NCBI RefSeq assembly: GCF_008729015.1
Contig: NZ_RKSM01000001.1
Coordinates: 558,001 to 622,000, forward strand
Origin: Haloarcula sp. CBA1129
GTDB lineage: Archaea > Halobacteriota > Halobacteria > Halobacteriales > Haloarculaceae
Length of the DNA: 64,000 nucleotides
Direction: 5' to 3'
Shown here: piece by piece, positions 24,099 to 33,145 of the stretch
Layout: every line of letters starts with the position of its first letter
How positions within the stretch are numbered: the stretch's first letter is position 1
The notes under the pieces: model-generated
The model's input: only the letters and a program-made list of their open reading frames with translations
Database searches by the model: none
Told to the model about the DNA's origin: nothing
Translations under genes and position numbers: made by a program

Positions 24099-25562
24099 AT
24101 GCCAACTGACGAGCGACTCAGCGACGACCAGCTACAGCGCATCGCAAACGACCTCAGGGACAACTGGCACACGGGCCGCGAAGTCGACTTCGAGGAGGCC
24201 ATCGCCTTCCACGAGTCGCTGCCGGCCTCGAAACAGTTCGCCACGGTGCTGGAGTCGGCTGACCAGCCACTCCTCCAGCCGCGGGCGGGCGTTCCCTGTC
24301 TCGAAGAACAGATCGACTTGCTGCGGTATCTACAGGACGAGGGCGGCGCGGACCTCCTGCCGACGACTATCGACTCGTACACGCGCGACAACGAGTATGA
24401 GAAGGCAGAAGAGGGACTGGCCGCCTCCCGCGGCAGCGACGAGAACGAACTGAACGGCTTCCCAGCAGTCAACCACGGCGTCGAGGACTGCCGACGACTC
24501 ATCCGCGCGCTCGACGCGCCGGTCGAGGTCCGCCACGGCACGCCCGACGCCCGACTGCTGGCGATGGTCACGCTTGCTGGCGGCTTCCAGAGCTTCGAGG
24601 GCGGGCCGATATCCTACAACATTCCGTACACAAAGCGGCACGACCTCGCGACGACCATCGAACACTGGCAGTTCGTCGACCGGCTCTGTGGGGCCTACAC
24701 CGAACGCGGCGTGACGATCAACCGCGAACCGTTCGGCCCGCTGACCGGGACGCTCGTCCCGCCGAGCATCGCCATCGCAGTGATGCTCGTCGAGGGTGAG
24801 TTAGCCGCGACACAGGGCGTTCGCTCGCTCACGCTGGGCTACGGACAGGTCGGGAACCTCGTGCAGGACGTTGCGGCGCTGCGCGCGCTGCGGAAGCTGG
24901 GCAACGAATACCTCCGCGACGAGGTGACGGTTACGACCGTCTTCCACGAGTGGATGGGCGGCTTCCCGCCCGACGAGGCCCGCGCCAACGGCGTCATCAG
25001 TCTCGGCGGTGCGACGGCGGCCGTCGCGCAGCCGGACAAAGTCATCACGAAGTCCGCTCAGGAGTTCCAAGGCGTGCCGACGAAAGAGGCCAACGCGGCC
25101 GGACTGCGAACGACGAGACAGCTTATCGATATGATGATCGAACAGGACATCGATTTGGGTGGTATCGACGAGGAACAGGCGCTCATCGAGCGAGAGACGC
25201 GGGCGCTGATGGACGCCATCTACGACGCTGGCGACGGCGACGTTGCACAGGGGGTTATCAACGCCTTCGACAGCGGCGCGCTGGACGTGCCCTTTGCGCC
25301 GAGTGACGCCGCGGAGGGCGCGGTGCTGCCGGCCAGAGACGACGACGGGCGGGTCCGCATCTTCGAGTTCGCGGACCTCGCGCTCCCGGACGACATCAAG
25401 GAAATCCACGCCGCACGACTCGGTGAACGGGCCGAGACCGAGGGCCGCGACCAGTCGTTCCGGATGGTCGCCGACGACGTGGATGCCATCAGCGACGGGA
25501 AGCTCATCGGGCGTCCGACCGGCGACAGCAAGCCTGCGGGAGGTGCCAGCGATGCGGATTGA
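24099..25562 (+). CDS. mamB: Glutamate (methylaspartate) mutase large subunit
   Basis: A 487-residue TIM-barrel epsilon subunit that holds glutamate and the adenosyl radical of coenzyme B12. Typical segments are QPRAGVPCLEEQIDLLRYL near residue 64, EVRHGTPDARLLAMV near 147, GPISYNIPYTKRHDL near 168, and PLTGTLVPPSIAIAVMLVEG near 213. The ATG at 24099 was preferred to the GTG at 24093 that overlaps the mamA stop. The end overlaps mal by 11 bases. Together with mamA it catalyses the first step of the methylaspartate cycle. Confidence 0.94.
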   Translation: MPTDERLSDDQLQRIANDLRDNWHTGREVDFEEAIAFHESLPASKQFATVLESADQPLLQPRAGVPCLEEQIDLLRYLQDEGGADLLPTTIDSYTRDNEYEKAEEGLAASRGSDENELNGFPAVNHGVEDCRRLIRALDAPVEVRHGTPDARLLAMVTLAGGFQSFEGGPISYNIPYTKRHDLATTIEHWQFVDRLCGAYTERGVTINREPFGPLTGTLVPPSIAIAVMLVEGELAATQGVRSLTLGYGQVGNLVQDVAALRALRKLGNEYLRDEVTVTTVFHEWMGGFPPDEARANGVISLGGATAAVAQPDKVITKSAQEFQGVPTKEANAAGLRTTRQLIDMMIEQDIDLGGIDEEQALIERETRALMDAIYDAGDGDVAQGVINAFDSGALDVPFAPSDAAEGAVLPARDDDGRVRIFEFADLALPDDIKEIHAARLGERAETEGRDQSFRMVADDVDAISDGKLIGRPTGDSKPAGGASDAD

Positions 25563-26820
25563 GGACGTTCGGACAGTTCCCGGCCTCTCCGGGTTCTTCT
25601 TCGACGACCAGCAGGCAATCAAGGACGGGGCGACCCAGAGCGGATTCGCCTACGACGGCCAGCCGGTCACCGAGGGGTTCGACCGCATCCGCGAGGCCGG
25701 CGAGGCACTCATCGTTGAAATCGAACTCGCCGACGGCTCCATCGCGACGGGCGACTGTGCCGCAGTGCAGTACTCCGGCGCTGGCGGTCGCGACCCGCTG
25801 TTCCGGGCCGAGAAGTACCGCCCCGTCGTCGAGGGGCCCGTCGCCGACGCGCTCCGCGGACAGGACGCGACCCAGTTCGGGGCCAACGCCACGATGCTGG
25901 AGGAGATGGACGCCCACCGCTCGGGCGGTGGCCAGCTCCATACCGCGGTCCGATACGGCGTCTCGCAGGCCCTTCTCAATGCCGCCGCGCAAGCGCAGGG
26001 AGTGACGCCGACAGACGTGCTCGCAGACACCTACGACACCGAACCGGCAACTTCGCCGGTCCCGGTGTTCGGACAGTCGGGCGACGAGCGCCGCATCAAC
26101 GCCGAGAAGATGCTCATCAAGGGCGTCCCGGTCCTGCCACACGGCCTGTTCAACAGCGTCGAGAAGGTCGGCGAGGACGGCGAGGGGCTGCGTGACTACC
26201 TCGCGTGGCTCTCGGACCGGGCGACGGCGCTCGGGCCGGAGCCGTACTCGCCGCGCTTCCACGTCGACGTGTACGGCATCCTCGGGAAGGTGTTCGGCCC
26301 GCCCTACGACCGGACCGAGGTGACCGACTACTTCGAGACCCTGCGAGAGGCCGCCGCGCCGTACCCCCTTCAGGTCGAAGGTCCGATGGACGCCGGCGGC
26401 CGCGCTGACCAAATCGCCGAGATGGCTGAACTCCGGGACGGACTGGCCGATGCTGGCGTCGACGTGGACATCGTCGCCGACGAGTGGTGCAACACCTTCG
26501 AGGACGTGCAGGCGTTCGTCGACGCAGGTGCGGCCGATCTGGTCCAGATAAAGACGCCAGACCTCGGCGGCATCCAGCGCTCGACCGAGGCAGTGTTATA
26601 CTGTGACGGCACGGACACCCGCGCCTACGTCGGCGGCACCTGCAACGAGACCGTTACCTCGGCGCGGGCCTGTGCCCACGTCGCGCTGGCGACCGACGCC
26701 GCACAGGTGCTGGCAAAGCCTGGGATGGGCTTCGACGAGGGATTCATGGTGGTCACAAACGAGATGCGGCGAGCGATTGCACGCCGCGAGGCCACACGGG
26801 AGGTGCCGGCCGATGACTGA
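25552..26820 (+). CDS. mal: Methylaspartate ammonia-lyase
   Basis: A 422-residue enolase-superfamily enzyme that removes ammonia from 3-methylaspartate to give mesaconate. Metal-binding acidic residues appear in FHVDVYG (near residue 239), PLQVEGPMDA (near 273) and IVADEWCNTF (near 307); the catalytic lysine is in LVQIKTPDLGG (near 331) and a conserved His in VLPHGLFNSVEK (near 195). The ATG at 25552 overlaps the end of mamB and the gene ends inside mch (8-base overlap), consistent with coupled translation. Confidence 0.95.
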   Translation: MRIEDVRTVPGLSGFFFDDQQAIKDGATQSGFAYDGQPVTEGFDRIREAGEALIVEIELADGSIATGDCAAVQYSGAGGRDPLFRAEKYRPVVEGPVADALRGQDATQFGANATMLEEMDAHRSGGGQLHTAVRYGVSQALLNAAAQAQGVTPTDVLADTYDTEPATSPVPVFGQSGDERRINAEKMLIKGVPVLPHGLFNSVEKVGEDGEGLRDYLAWLSDRATALGPEPYSPRFHVDVYGILGKVFGPPYDRTEVTDYFETLREAAAPYPLQVEGPMDAGGRADQIAEMAELRDGLADAGVDVDIVADEWCNTFEDVQAFVDAGAADLVQIKTPDLGGIQRSTEAVLYCDGTDTRAYVGGTCNETVTSARACAHVALATDAAQVLAKPGMGFDEGFMVVTNEMRRAIARREATREVPADD

Positions 26821-27889
26821 CTGGGCCGACCCCGACGCGCTGGATCTCTCGGACGAGGAGACGTTCGACTCGCTGCTGGACCAGGCCGACACCCGCGAGA
26901 AGGGCCACTTCTTCGAGTTCTTCACCGAGGGTGACGAGCTCGCCCACGACCCCGGCCTCCGCCTCTCTCAGCACGGCAGCGAACAGTGGATGGGCCAGAC
27001 GCTCAACCACGACCCGGCGTACTGGCGGGCTGATACCGCCCGGGAGCGTGGCTTCGAGGAGCGGCCGGTTCACCCGGACTATCTGCTGGCCTGCGTCATG
27101 GGCATCACCGTCGAGGACCTCTCGGAGAAGGGCGGCTACTTCCTCGGGCGCGACGACGTGGCGTTCCATCAGCCGGCGACGGCCGGCACGCCGCTGTCGG
27201 TCACCTCAACCGTCGTGGACACGCGGACATCCTCGTCCCGGCCGAAGTACGGAATCGTGACGTGGGAGACGGAGGGCCGCGACCGCGAGACGGGCGAGAC
27301 GCTCGTCACGTACGAGCGGACGAACATGATTCCGCGGCGCGAGCCAGCGGCGACCGACGGCGGTGCGATGGGCGAACAGGATGAGAGCGGCCCGACCCTC
27401 CCCGACACCCTCGTATCGCCCGACGGGGAGCATTTCGAGGACTTCAGGCGAGCACTCGACACTGCCCGCGAGGAACACGCCGCCGTCGCCTACCGCCACG
27501 AACGCGGGCGGACGATGGACGACCAACTCGTCGCCGGCCTGCCGCTCGCGACGCTCAACACAGCCCGTCAGCACCACAACCGCGACGAGATGGCCGACTC
27601 GCCGTCGGGCGACATCGTCGCGTACGGCGACGTGACCCGCTCGATTGCGCTGGCCCACGCCCGCTCCGACGAGGCGACCTACCGCGAACGGCGCTTCGCC
27701 GACGAGCGGTTCCACGACTTCGTCACGCTCGGTGATACCGTCTACGGCTTCACGCGCGTCCTCGACTGTGACCCCGACGCCGGGCCATCGCGGGCCGGCG
27801 CGGTCACCTTCGAACACGTCGCGTTCAATCAAGAGCAGACCCCGGTCTACTCTGGCCGGCGAACCGCACTCATTCAGCGAGATACATGA
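26813..27889 (+). CDS. mch: Mesaconyl-CoA hydratase
   Basis: A 358-residue MaoC-type hot-dog hydratase that adds water to mesaconyl-CoA to give beta-methylmalyl-CoA. Two tandem hot-dog halves are apparent, one around ERPVHPDYLLACVMGITVED (near residue 82) and one around HERGRTMDDQLVAGLPLATL (near 227). The DPAYWRADTARERGF stretch and the VAFHQPATAGTPLSVTSTVV segment fit the family. ATG at 26813 (MTDWADPDALDLS) starts in the last codons of mal, and the end overlaps citE1 by four bases. Confidence 0.92.
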   Translation: MTDWADPDALDLSDEETFDSLLDQADTREKGHFFEFFTEGDELAHDPGLRLSQHGSEQWMGQTLNHDPAYWRADTARERGFEERPVHPDYLLACVMGITVEDLSEKGGYFLGRDDVAFHQPATAGTPLSVTSTVVDTRTSSSRPKYGIVTWETEGRDRETGETLVTYERTNMIPRREPAATDGGAMGEQDESGPTLPDTLVSPDGEHFEDFRRALDTAREEHAAVAYRHERGRTMDDQLVAGLPLATLNTARQHHNRDEMADSPSGDIVAYGDVTRSIALAHARSDEATYRERRFADERFHDFVTLGDTVYGFTRVLDCDPDAGPSRAGAVTFEHVAFNQEQTPVYSGRRTALIQRDT

Positions 27890-28926
27890 CACGACTCTGC
27901 CGAACCTTCCAGACCGCACCGGCCGCCATTCCGAACGACAACAGCGCGAAGTTCCTCGTCTCTGGACTCACGAGCGAGGGGTTCCAGACCCCCGACTGGC
28001 TCGTCCCCGACATCGAGGACGGCACCGCGCCGTCGATGAAAGACGAGGCCGTCGACAACATCATCGAGCACGTCCCCGACCACGCCGACGAGTTCGCGGG
28101 GGAGATTCTCCCGCGCGTCGAGTGGGCCTATGACGATGCTGACGCCCGCGAGCGCGGCATCGAACAGGTGACCCGCCTAGCCGATGAGGTCGGCGAGGAA
28201 CTGGATGGCTTCGTCTTCCCGAAGGTCGGCCGCATAGACGATGTGCGCGACGCCGCGGGCGTCATCGCCGACGCGGAGCGTGACGCCGGGCTGAGCGAGG
28301 GGGCTCTCGATATGGCGATTATTTTAGAGACCGCTCCCGCCCGCTCTGACCTGCGTGAAATCTGCCAGTACGCGGACGATTCGCGCCTCTCCGGGCTTGT
28401 CTTCGGCCCGGTGGACTACACGGCCGAACTCGGCGGCCGCGCGCTCAACGGCGAGCGGCCCCGCTGGGACGGTCTGCTCGAAGCGCTCTCGAACGAGACG
28501 AGCGCCGCCGACATCGTCGCCATCGGCGGCCCCTTCGACCAGTTGTTCCACGAGCGCGCCGGCGTCACCTACTACAACGCCGAGGGCTACGCCGATCAAG
28601 TAGAGTACGAGGCGACCATCGGTATCGACGGCTCGTGGTCGCTCCATCCCAAGCAGACCGAACAGGCGAATCGCATCCATATGCCGACAGTGGAAGAAAT
28701 GGAACGCGATCTCCACAAGATCGAGTCGTTCAACGAGGCCAAACGCGAGGGGACCGGCGCGGTCGTCGTCGACGGCCAGATGGTCGACGAAGCGACCTAC
28801 AAGAACTTCGCCAACACGGTCAAAACGGTCCGGGCCATCGACGAGACCCATCCTGCCCAGACCGAGGAGTACTACGACGACGCCCTGCTGGCGCGGGCGA
28901 GAGACGTGGAACTGATCTTCGGCTAA
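27886..28926 (+). CDS. citE1: Beta-methylmalyl-CoA/malyl-CoA lyase
   Basis: A 346-residue CitE-type lyase that splits beta-methylmalyl-CoA to glyoxylate and propionyl-CoA. A metal-binding carboxylate motif is present in WLVPDIEDGTAPSMKDEAV near residues 45-63, an arginine-rich stretch GEILPRVEWAY near 76, and LDMAIILETAPARSDLR near 154 carries the second carboxylate. SWSLHPKQTEQANRIHMP near 264 is typical of the CoA-binding C-terminus. It is the last gene of the operon (ATGA overlap with mch). The glyoxylate then needs malate synthase, which was not found in this window. Confidence 0.92.
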   Translation: MTRLCRTFQTAPAAIPNDNSAKFLVSGLTSEGFQTPDWLVPDIEDGTAPSMKDEAVDNIIEHVPDHADEFAGEILPRVEWAYDDADARERGIEQVTRLADEVGEELDGFVFPKVGRIDDVRDAAGVIADAERDAGLSEGALDMAIILETAPARSDLREICQYADDSRLSGLVFGPVDYTAELGGRALNGERPRWDGLLEALSNETSAADIVAIGGPFDQLFHERAGVTYYNAEGYADQVEYEATIGIDGSWSLHPKQTEQANRIHMPTVEEMERDLHKIESFNEAKREGTGAVVVDGQMVDEATYKNFANTVKTVRAIDETHPAQTEEYYDDALLARARDVELIFG

Positions 28927-28943
28927 GCCGGCGATTGCTTTTT

Positions 28944-30062
28944 TTACTCGAAATAGCTCGCCAGCCGCTCGGCCGCCTCGTCGACCCGCGGCGTCACCAG
29001 TGCGAACCGTATCCAGTCGCTGCGGGACTCACCGAACGCCTCGCCCGGCATTCCGGCGACGCCGGCTTCGTCGATGAGTTCGTACACGTTCTCGAAAGAG
29101 CCGGGGAAGTCGGGGAACCGCGCCATCACGTAGAAGCCGCCGTCGGGCCGGTTGTACTCGGCACCGGCCTCGGCCAGCGCGGCGCAAAAGTCGTCGACCC
29201 GAGTTTCGAGTCGCCGTCTGCAGGCGGCGTAGTAGTCCGGGCTCGTCGTCTTCAGTGCCCGCAGGACGGCATACTGTGCCGGTCTGCTACCGGTAACGTT
29301 CGTGAGCATGTGCTGGGTTCGGGCACGCTCCAAGAGCGAGCCAGTGGGGCCGTCCTCCGGCGGGAAAATCGCGTAGCCGACCCGAAAGCCGGTGATTGCC
29401 ATCGTTTTCGAGAAGGAATTGGTGGCGACGATGTGGTCGGAATCAGCGTGTAGCGCCGAACTGAACCGGCCCGCGTAGTCGAAGTGGTCGTACACTTCGT
29501 CGCTGAGCAACAGAGCGTCGTACTCCTCGGCGATAGCTGCGAACTCGGCCATCGCCTCAGCGCCGTACACTGCACCGGTGGGGTTGTTCGGCGAATTGAC
29601 GACGATGACGGCCGTCTCCTCGCTTGCGGCAGCCCGGACGTCCGCGGGGGCAAGTCGGTTGGTCTCGTCGACTGGGACGAAGGAGATGTCCGCGCCGATG
29701 AAGTTGGCCCGGCCGGCGTAGTAGGGGTAGACCGGGTCCGTCAGCAGGATTTCGTTGCCATCGAAGTGGTGGAGGCCGCCGGTCATCGCGAGATGGTTCG
29801 CCTCGCCCGCGCCGTTCGTGACGATGACTCGGCTTCGGTCCACGCCGCGTCGGGCGGCGATTTCATCGCGGAGGGGCGTCAGCCCCACACTGGGCGGGTA
29901 CTGGTAGTCGTCCGCCGGGGCCTCGGCGTAGTCTCTGAGCCCGTCCCGAAGCCCCTCGGGCGGGTTCCAGTCGGGATTGCCCGACACCATGTCCACCACG
30001 TCCCGGTCGGCCCGGGCCGCGTACTGCATGACCCGGAAGAACTGGGGTTCCGTGTAGTCCAT
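28944..30062 (-). CDS. PLP-dependent aminotransferase, class I
   Basis: A 372-residue fold-type I aminotransferase. NSPNNPTGAVYG near residue 158, LLSDEVYDHFDYAG near 187, SFSKTMAITGFRVGYA with the PLP-binding lysine near 220, and an Arg-containing C-terminal WIRFALVTPR fit the AspC/AlaT-like class. The start at 30062 (MDYTEPQFFRVMQYA) was selected; the frame extends upstream but runs into a small gene. Its end is 17 bases from citE1, convergently. Donor and acceptor are unknown. Confidence 0.9.
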   Translation of the reverse strand: MDYTEPQFFRVMQYAARADRDVVDMVSGNPDWNPPEGLRDGLRDYAEAPADDYQYPPSVGLTPLRDEIAARRGVDRSRVIVTNGAGEANHLAMTGGLHHFDGNEILLTDPVYPYYAGRANFIGADISFVPVDETNRLAPADVRAAASEETAVIVVNSPNNPTGAVYGAEAMAEFAAIAEEYDALLLSDEVYDHFDYAGRFSSALHADSDHIVATNSFSKTMAITGFRVGYAIFPPEDGPTGSLLERARTQHMLTNVTGSRPAQYAVLRALKTTSPDYYAACRRRLETRVDDFCAALAEAGAEYNRPDGGFYVMARFPDFPGSFENVYELIDEAGVAGMPGEAFGESRSDWIRFALVTPRVDEAAERLASYFE

Positions 30063-30100
30063 ACAGACCTTCCGGCTGCCGGCCCCGTCTGCTTTTCTGT

Positions 30101-30244
30101 CTACTGCCGGATGTACAGCGTCAGTCCGCCGAGAACAAGCAACAGTACCCCCCACAGGAGGTCCGACCCCGGCAGGACCCAGAGGAATAGCGTCACGAGC
30201 CCCGACGTAAGGAGTGACCAGCCAAGCGTCGTCTGATAGCTCAT
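30101..30244 (-). CDS. 47-residue small membrane protein
   Basis: Short frame reading MSYQTTLGWSLLTSGLVTLF, then LWVLPGSDLL, then WGVLLLVLGGLTLYIRQ. Two hydrophobic helices (about 8-25 and 30-45) linked by a polar PGSD turn. No homolog is named, but coding bias and its placement just upstream of the aminotransferase start (on the same strand) favour a real gene. Divergent from cinA, 79 bases away. Function unknown. Confidence 0.65.
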   Translation of the reverse strand: MSYQTTLGWSLLTSGLVTLFLWVLPGSDLLWGVLLLVLGGLTLYIRQ

Positions 30245-30323
30245 ACACGCAGTTGTGTCTCCGAACTGAAAGTATCTCGGCCCGCCCTGAACGCTTATTC
30301 GCCCGTCCTGCTAACGACCGGCA

Positions 30324-30833
30324 ATGGCAGACGATACAGCGGACCCGGTCGAGAAGCGTGTCGGGGAGCGTCTCCGAGAAGCCGATGCCACGGTCGCTAC
30401 CGCGGAGTCCTGTACCGGTGGCCTCGTCGGGTCGAGAATAACGGACATACCGGGCTCCAGTGATTACTTCGACCGCTCGCTGGTCACCTACTCCTACGAG
30501 GCCAAGCGAGAACTGCTGGCCGTCTCACGGGAGTCACTGGACGCCCACGGCGCGGTCTCCGAACCGGTCGCGGCGGAGATGGCCCGGGGTGTTCGCGATA
30601 CGGCCAGAACCGACTGGGGCGTCGCCACGACCGGCGTCGCCGGGCCGAGCGGCGGTTCGCCGGAGACGCCCGTCGGGACCGTGTACATCGCCGTCGCCGA
30701 GGCCGCGCCGTGGGGAACCAACGAGTCCGGCGTGACAGTATCCCGCTACGAGTTCGACGGTACCCGTCGCGAAGTCAAATCGAGCATCGCGGCACAGGCA
30801 CTCCGAGACCTAGAAACCGCCCTACAGGAGTAG
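30324..30833 (+). CDS. CinA family nicotinamide-nucleotide amidohydrolase
   Basis: A 169-residue CinA C-terminal-type protein, without the N-terminal competence domain. It likely deamidates nicotinamide mononucleotide as part of pyridine-nucleotide salvage. Motifs: ATAESCTGGLVGSRITDIPG near residue 23-42, SYEAKRELLAVS near 57, GAVSEPVAAEMARG near 76, and GVATTGVAGPSGGSPETPVG near 98. Length fits PncC. It starts a short plus-strand pair with a membrane hydrolase, 36 bases downstream. Confidence 0.88.
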   Translation: MADDTADPVEKRVGERLREADATVATAESCTGGLVGSRITDIPGSSDYFDRSLVTYSYEAKRELLAVSRESLDAHGAVSEPVAAEMARGVRDTARTDWGVATTGVAGPSGGSPETPVGTVYIAVAEAAPWGTNESGVTVSRYEFDGTRREVKSSIAAQALRDLETALQE

Positions 30834-30869
30834 TAAGCTCTTTTAGGTGGGACACAGACGGTCCGGTAG

Positions 30870-31376
30870 ATGAACAAACGTGGGCACGTCCTGAACGCCG
30901 TCCTTCTGAGCATCGGGCTGGGATACGTTCTCGACCCCTCGGGCGATGTGACGACCTTCGCGACAATCGCGGAAGTGTTTCTCCCCGTCGTTCTGGGCGC
31001 GCTGTTCCCCGATGTCGACACCGCCTTCGGCAAGCACCGCAAGACGCTGCACAACATCCCCGTCCTCGTGATCTTTCTGGCGCATCCACTGTATCACGGC
31101 GGCAATCTCCAGTGGGTATGGCTCGGCGTCCTCACCCACTACGTGCTGGACTACTTCGGTTCCCGCCGGGGCATCGCCCTGTTTTACCCCATCTCGGACA
31201 AAGAATACGGCTCACCGACGGGCGTGACGACGACCAGCGAGCACGCCGAGATCGTCACCGTCGCAATCACTATCTTCGAACTGACTGCGGTCGGCCTGCT
31301 AGTCCACGTGCTCCCACAGTATCTCCCGCCAACGGTCAGGACCTTCGTCGTCGAGAACAGCGTGTTTCTGGTTTAA
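30870..31376 (+). CDS. Membrane metal-dependent hydrolase, YdjM/DUF457-like
   Basis: A 168-residue membrane protein. Conserved metal-ligand pattern of the YdjM/DUF457 group appears as NKRGHVLNAVLL near residue 2-13, ALFPDVDTAFGKHRKTLHN near 46-64, and WLGVLTHYVLDYF near 83-96. Four hydrophobic helices are seen. The stop codon overlaps that of the convergent PHP gene by four bases. A second member of this family lies at 55.8 kb. Substrate unknown. Confidence 0.8.
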   Translation: MNKRGHVLNAVLLSIGLGYVLDPSGDVTTFATIAEVFLPVVLGALFPDVDTAFGKHRKTLHNIPVLVIFLAHPLYHGGNLQWVWLGVLTHYVLDYFGSRRGIALFYPISDKEYGSPTGVTTTSEHAEIVTVAITIFELTAVGLLVHVLPQYLPPTVRTFVVENSVFLV

Positions 31377-32134
31377 TACACTTTCACGTCGTCGAACCGA
31401 CCGCCGTACGCGACGTGGTCAGGGTGAGTTGGCTCGGTCCCCTGTAGCATCAGCCGATCAAATTTGCCCCACGTGTTTTCTAGCCCCAGATGCGCCCACT
31501 CGACCGCCCGTCGGAGGTCGTGTGAGAGACCGTCGCGATGGAACAGCGACCGCTCCACGTCGTTTTTCAGCGCCGCACTGAGCGCCGCCACGTCCTCGAA
31601 CGCCTCGGCAAAGGTCACGTACGCCTCGCCGACGGTCCCACGGACGTGGGCATACGACGAGACGAACGGCTTGTGACCGGTCTCCGACGTGAACGACTGC
31701 GCGCGGTCTCGGTGGTGGGACAACTGTTTGGGGTTGTACACTTCCAGTGCATCGATACTGTCCTCGTGGGATTCGATGTCGTCCAGCCCCAGACTCACAT
31801 TGAGAAAGCCGGGATGGGGTACGAGTACAGCCGCACCTTGGCGGTCGAGTTCCCGCATCGCGCCGTCGAAGGTAATGAAATCCGGAATCGGCTCTTCGAG
31901 GCCAAGCGCCAACACGTGCCGGCGCTGTTGCCATGTCCCAGTAAATATCTCTCTGGCTGGAAACACGGTCAGCTCTTCGTCGGAAAACGCCTCTGCTTGC
32001 CGCCGTATCTCCGGGAGCCGCGTGAAATGCGGCGCGTACACCAGCGCGTCGAGGCCACGTGCCTTCGCGCGCTCGACGACCCCGTCGTCGAGTACTTTCA
32101 CGTGGAGATCAACGGCGTACCCCTCGGGTTGCAC
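31373..32134 (-). CDS. PHP-type protein with degenerate metal motif
   Basis: A 253-residue PHP-superfamily protein; GTG at 32134 chosen as start (VQPEGYAVDLHVKVL). The usual HxH metal motif reads DLHVKVLDDG, so its second histidine is replaced by lysine. Other conserved pieces remain: LDALVYAPHFTRLP near 32, FPAREIFTGTWQQRRHVLALG near 61, VLVPHPGFLNVSLGLDD near 108, and HKPFVSSYAHVRG near 157. Phosphoesterase activity is uncertain given the missing histidine. It stops convergently into the membrane hydrolase. Name in databases: PHP-associated domain protein, from memory. Confidence 0.72.
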   Translation of the reverse strand: MQPEGYAVDLHVKVLDDGVVERAKARGLDALVYAPHFTRLPEIRRQAEAFSDEELTVFPAREIFTGTWQQRRHVLALGLEEPIPDFITFDGAMRELDRQGAAVLVPHPGFLNVSLGLDDIESHEDSIDALEVYNPKQLSHHRDRAQSFTSETGHKPFVSSYAHVRGTVGEAYVTFAEAFEDVAALSAALKNDVERSLFHRDGLSHDLRRAVEWAHLGLENTWGKFDRLMLQGTEPTHPDHVAYGGRFDDVKVY

Positions 32135-32250
32135 GGTCAACGCTAACTCCGTACTGCCATTAGGGGTTTCCGTTTCGGCAGCCTGAGCGACAGACCGCTG
32201 ACAGGTGGGCTGCCAAGGTTTTTACCCCCGCGTCGCCTGCGACTGAGCAA

Positions 32251-32550
32251 ATGCCACGCTGGGAGTGCGACATCGAAGGGGACGATAGACAGTTCGACCG
32301 CGTCGAGGAGCTTATCATCCACCAGTCGGTCGAACACGACCGCATCGAGTGCAAGGTCTGTGGTGCCGTTGTCCCCGACGGCTACTTCGCTATCAAGCAC
32401 GCCTTCGACGAACACTCCCGCGCGGAGTACGTTCGCGCCTACGACGCCTCCGCCGCCGAGGTCCGCCGCCGCGAACAGATAAAGGAGTCCGTCGAGGCTG
32501 CCGCCAACATGAGCGAGGTCATCGACCGACTGGAAGGCGGCGAAGCGTAG
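32251..32550 (+). CDS. Haloarchaeal small zinc-finger-like protein (DUF7565-type)
   Basis: A 99-residue acidic protein. A CxxC knuckle (IECKVCGAVVPDG near residues 33-45) with nearby His residues (KHAFDEHSRAEY) resembles a C2H2-like finger; the C-terminal half (SAAEVRRREQIKESV) is helical. I recognise this as a conserved haloarchaeal family, DUF7565 from memory. Strand opposite to its neighbours, and it begins 110 bases from the PHP gene. Function unknown. Confidence 0.65.
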   Translation: MPRWECDIEGDDRQFDRVEELIIHQSVEHDRIECKVCGAVVPDGYFAIKHAFDEHSRAEYVRAYDASAAEVRRREQIKESVEAAANMSEVIDRLEGGEA

Positions 32551-32703
32551 CGTCGGTACTGCGGCAGTCGCTCTTTGAGACGGAGACGGACCGCCGACAA
32601 TTCGCTCGAAAATTCTGCTTTGCAGTTTCGGTCGCCGTCCGTTCGAGGTGAACGAGAGTCGCTTCGCCGACCGCGTCACACGGTTTCGCGGCCCGGGGCT
32701 TCT

Positions 32704-33141
32704 CTACCGCTCTTCGGAGTCGAGGACTCGGATCTGGTCACCGCGCACGGTAACCGGAATCGGGACCGTTGCCTCGTACAGTTCGACGGTCACCTGATCT
32801 TTGCCCTCGTCGATGCGCTGGACCTGCGCCTTCTCGCCCTTGAAGGGGCCGGCGATGAGTTCGACGATGTCGCCCTCCGCGATGCCTTCCACGTCCGGCT
32901 TCGGCGAGAGGAAGTGCTCGACTTCCGCCATCGAGGACTCTCCCTGCACGACGCCGTTGGCGTGGGGGATTTCGTCGAGGATCCGGTCGAAGACATTGTG
33001 ATCGTCGGCTTCGACCATCACATAGCTCGTCAGCGAATCAGGAGCGAGCGCAGCGTGAATCTCGTCTTCCTCGCGGGAGATGATCATGTCCGCGACGGTG
33101 CGTTCCTGACTGGCCGTGGTTTTGACTGCGTAGATCCCCAT
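32704..33141 (-). CDS. spt5: Transcription elongation factor Spt5
   Basis: A 145-residue archaeal Spt5 (NusG homolog). It binds RNA polymerase over the clamp and promotes processive elongation. An N-terminal NGN domain (MGIYAVKTTASQERTVADM through SYVMVEADDHNVFDRIL) is followed by a KOW domain (AEGDIVELIAGPFKGEKAQVQ near residue 92). Length matches archaeal Spt5. It starts four bases after secE, so the two form the conserved archaeal secE-spt5 unit. Confidence 0.94.
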   Translation of the reverse strand: MGIYAVKTTASQERTVADMIISREEDEIHAALAPDSLTSYVMVEADDHNVFDRILDEIPHANGVVQGESSMAEVEHFLSPKPDVEGIAEGDIVELIAGPFKGEKAQVQRIDEGKDQVTVELYEATVPIPVTVRGDQIRVLDSEER

Positions 33142-33145
33142 GAGT

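Noticed and set aside
25504-26412. A 302-codon minus-strand frame over mal
   Set aside because: Shadow of the methylaspartate ammonia-lyase gene; not plausible.
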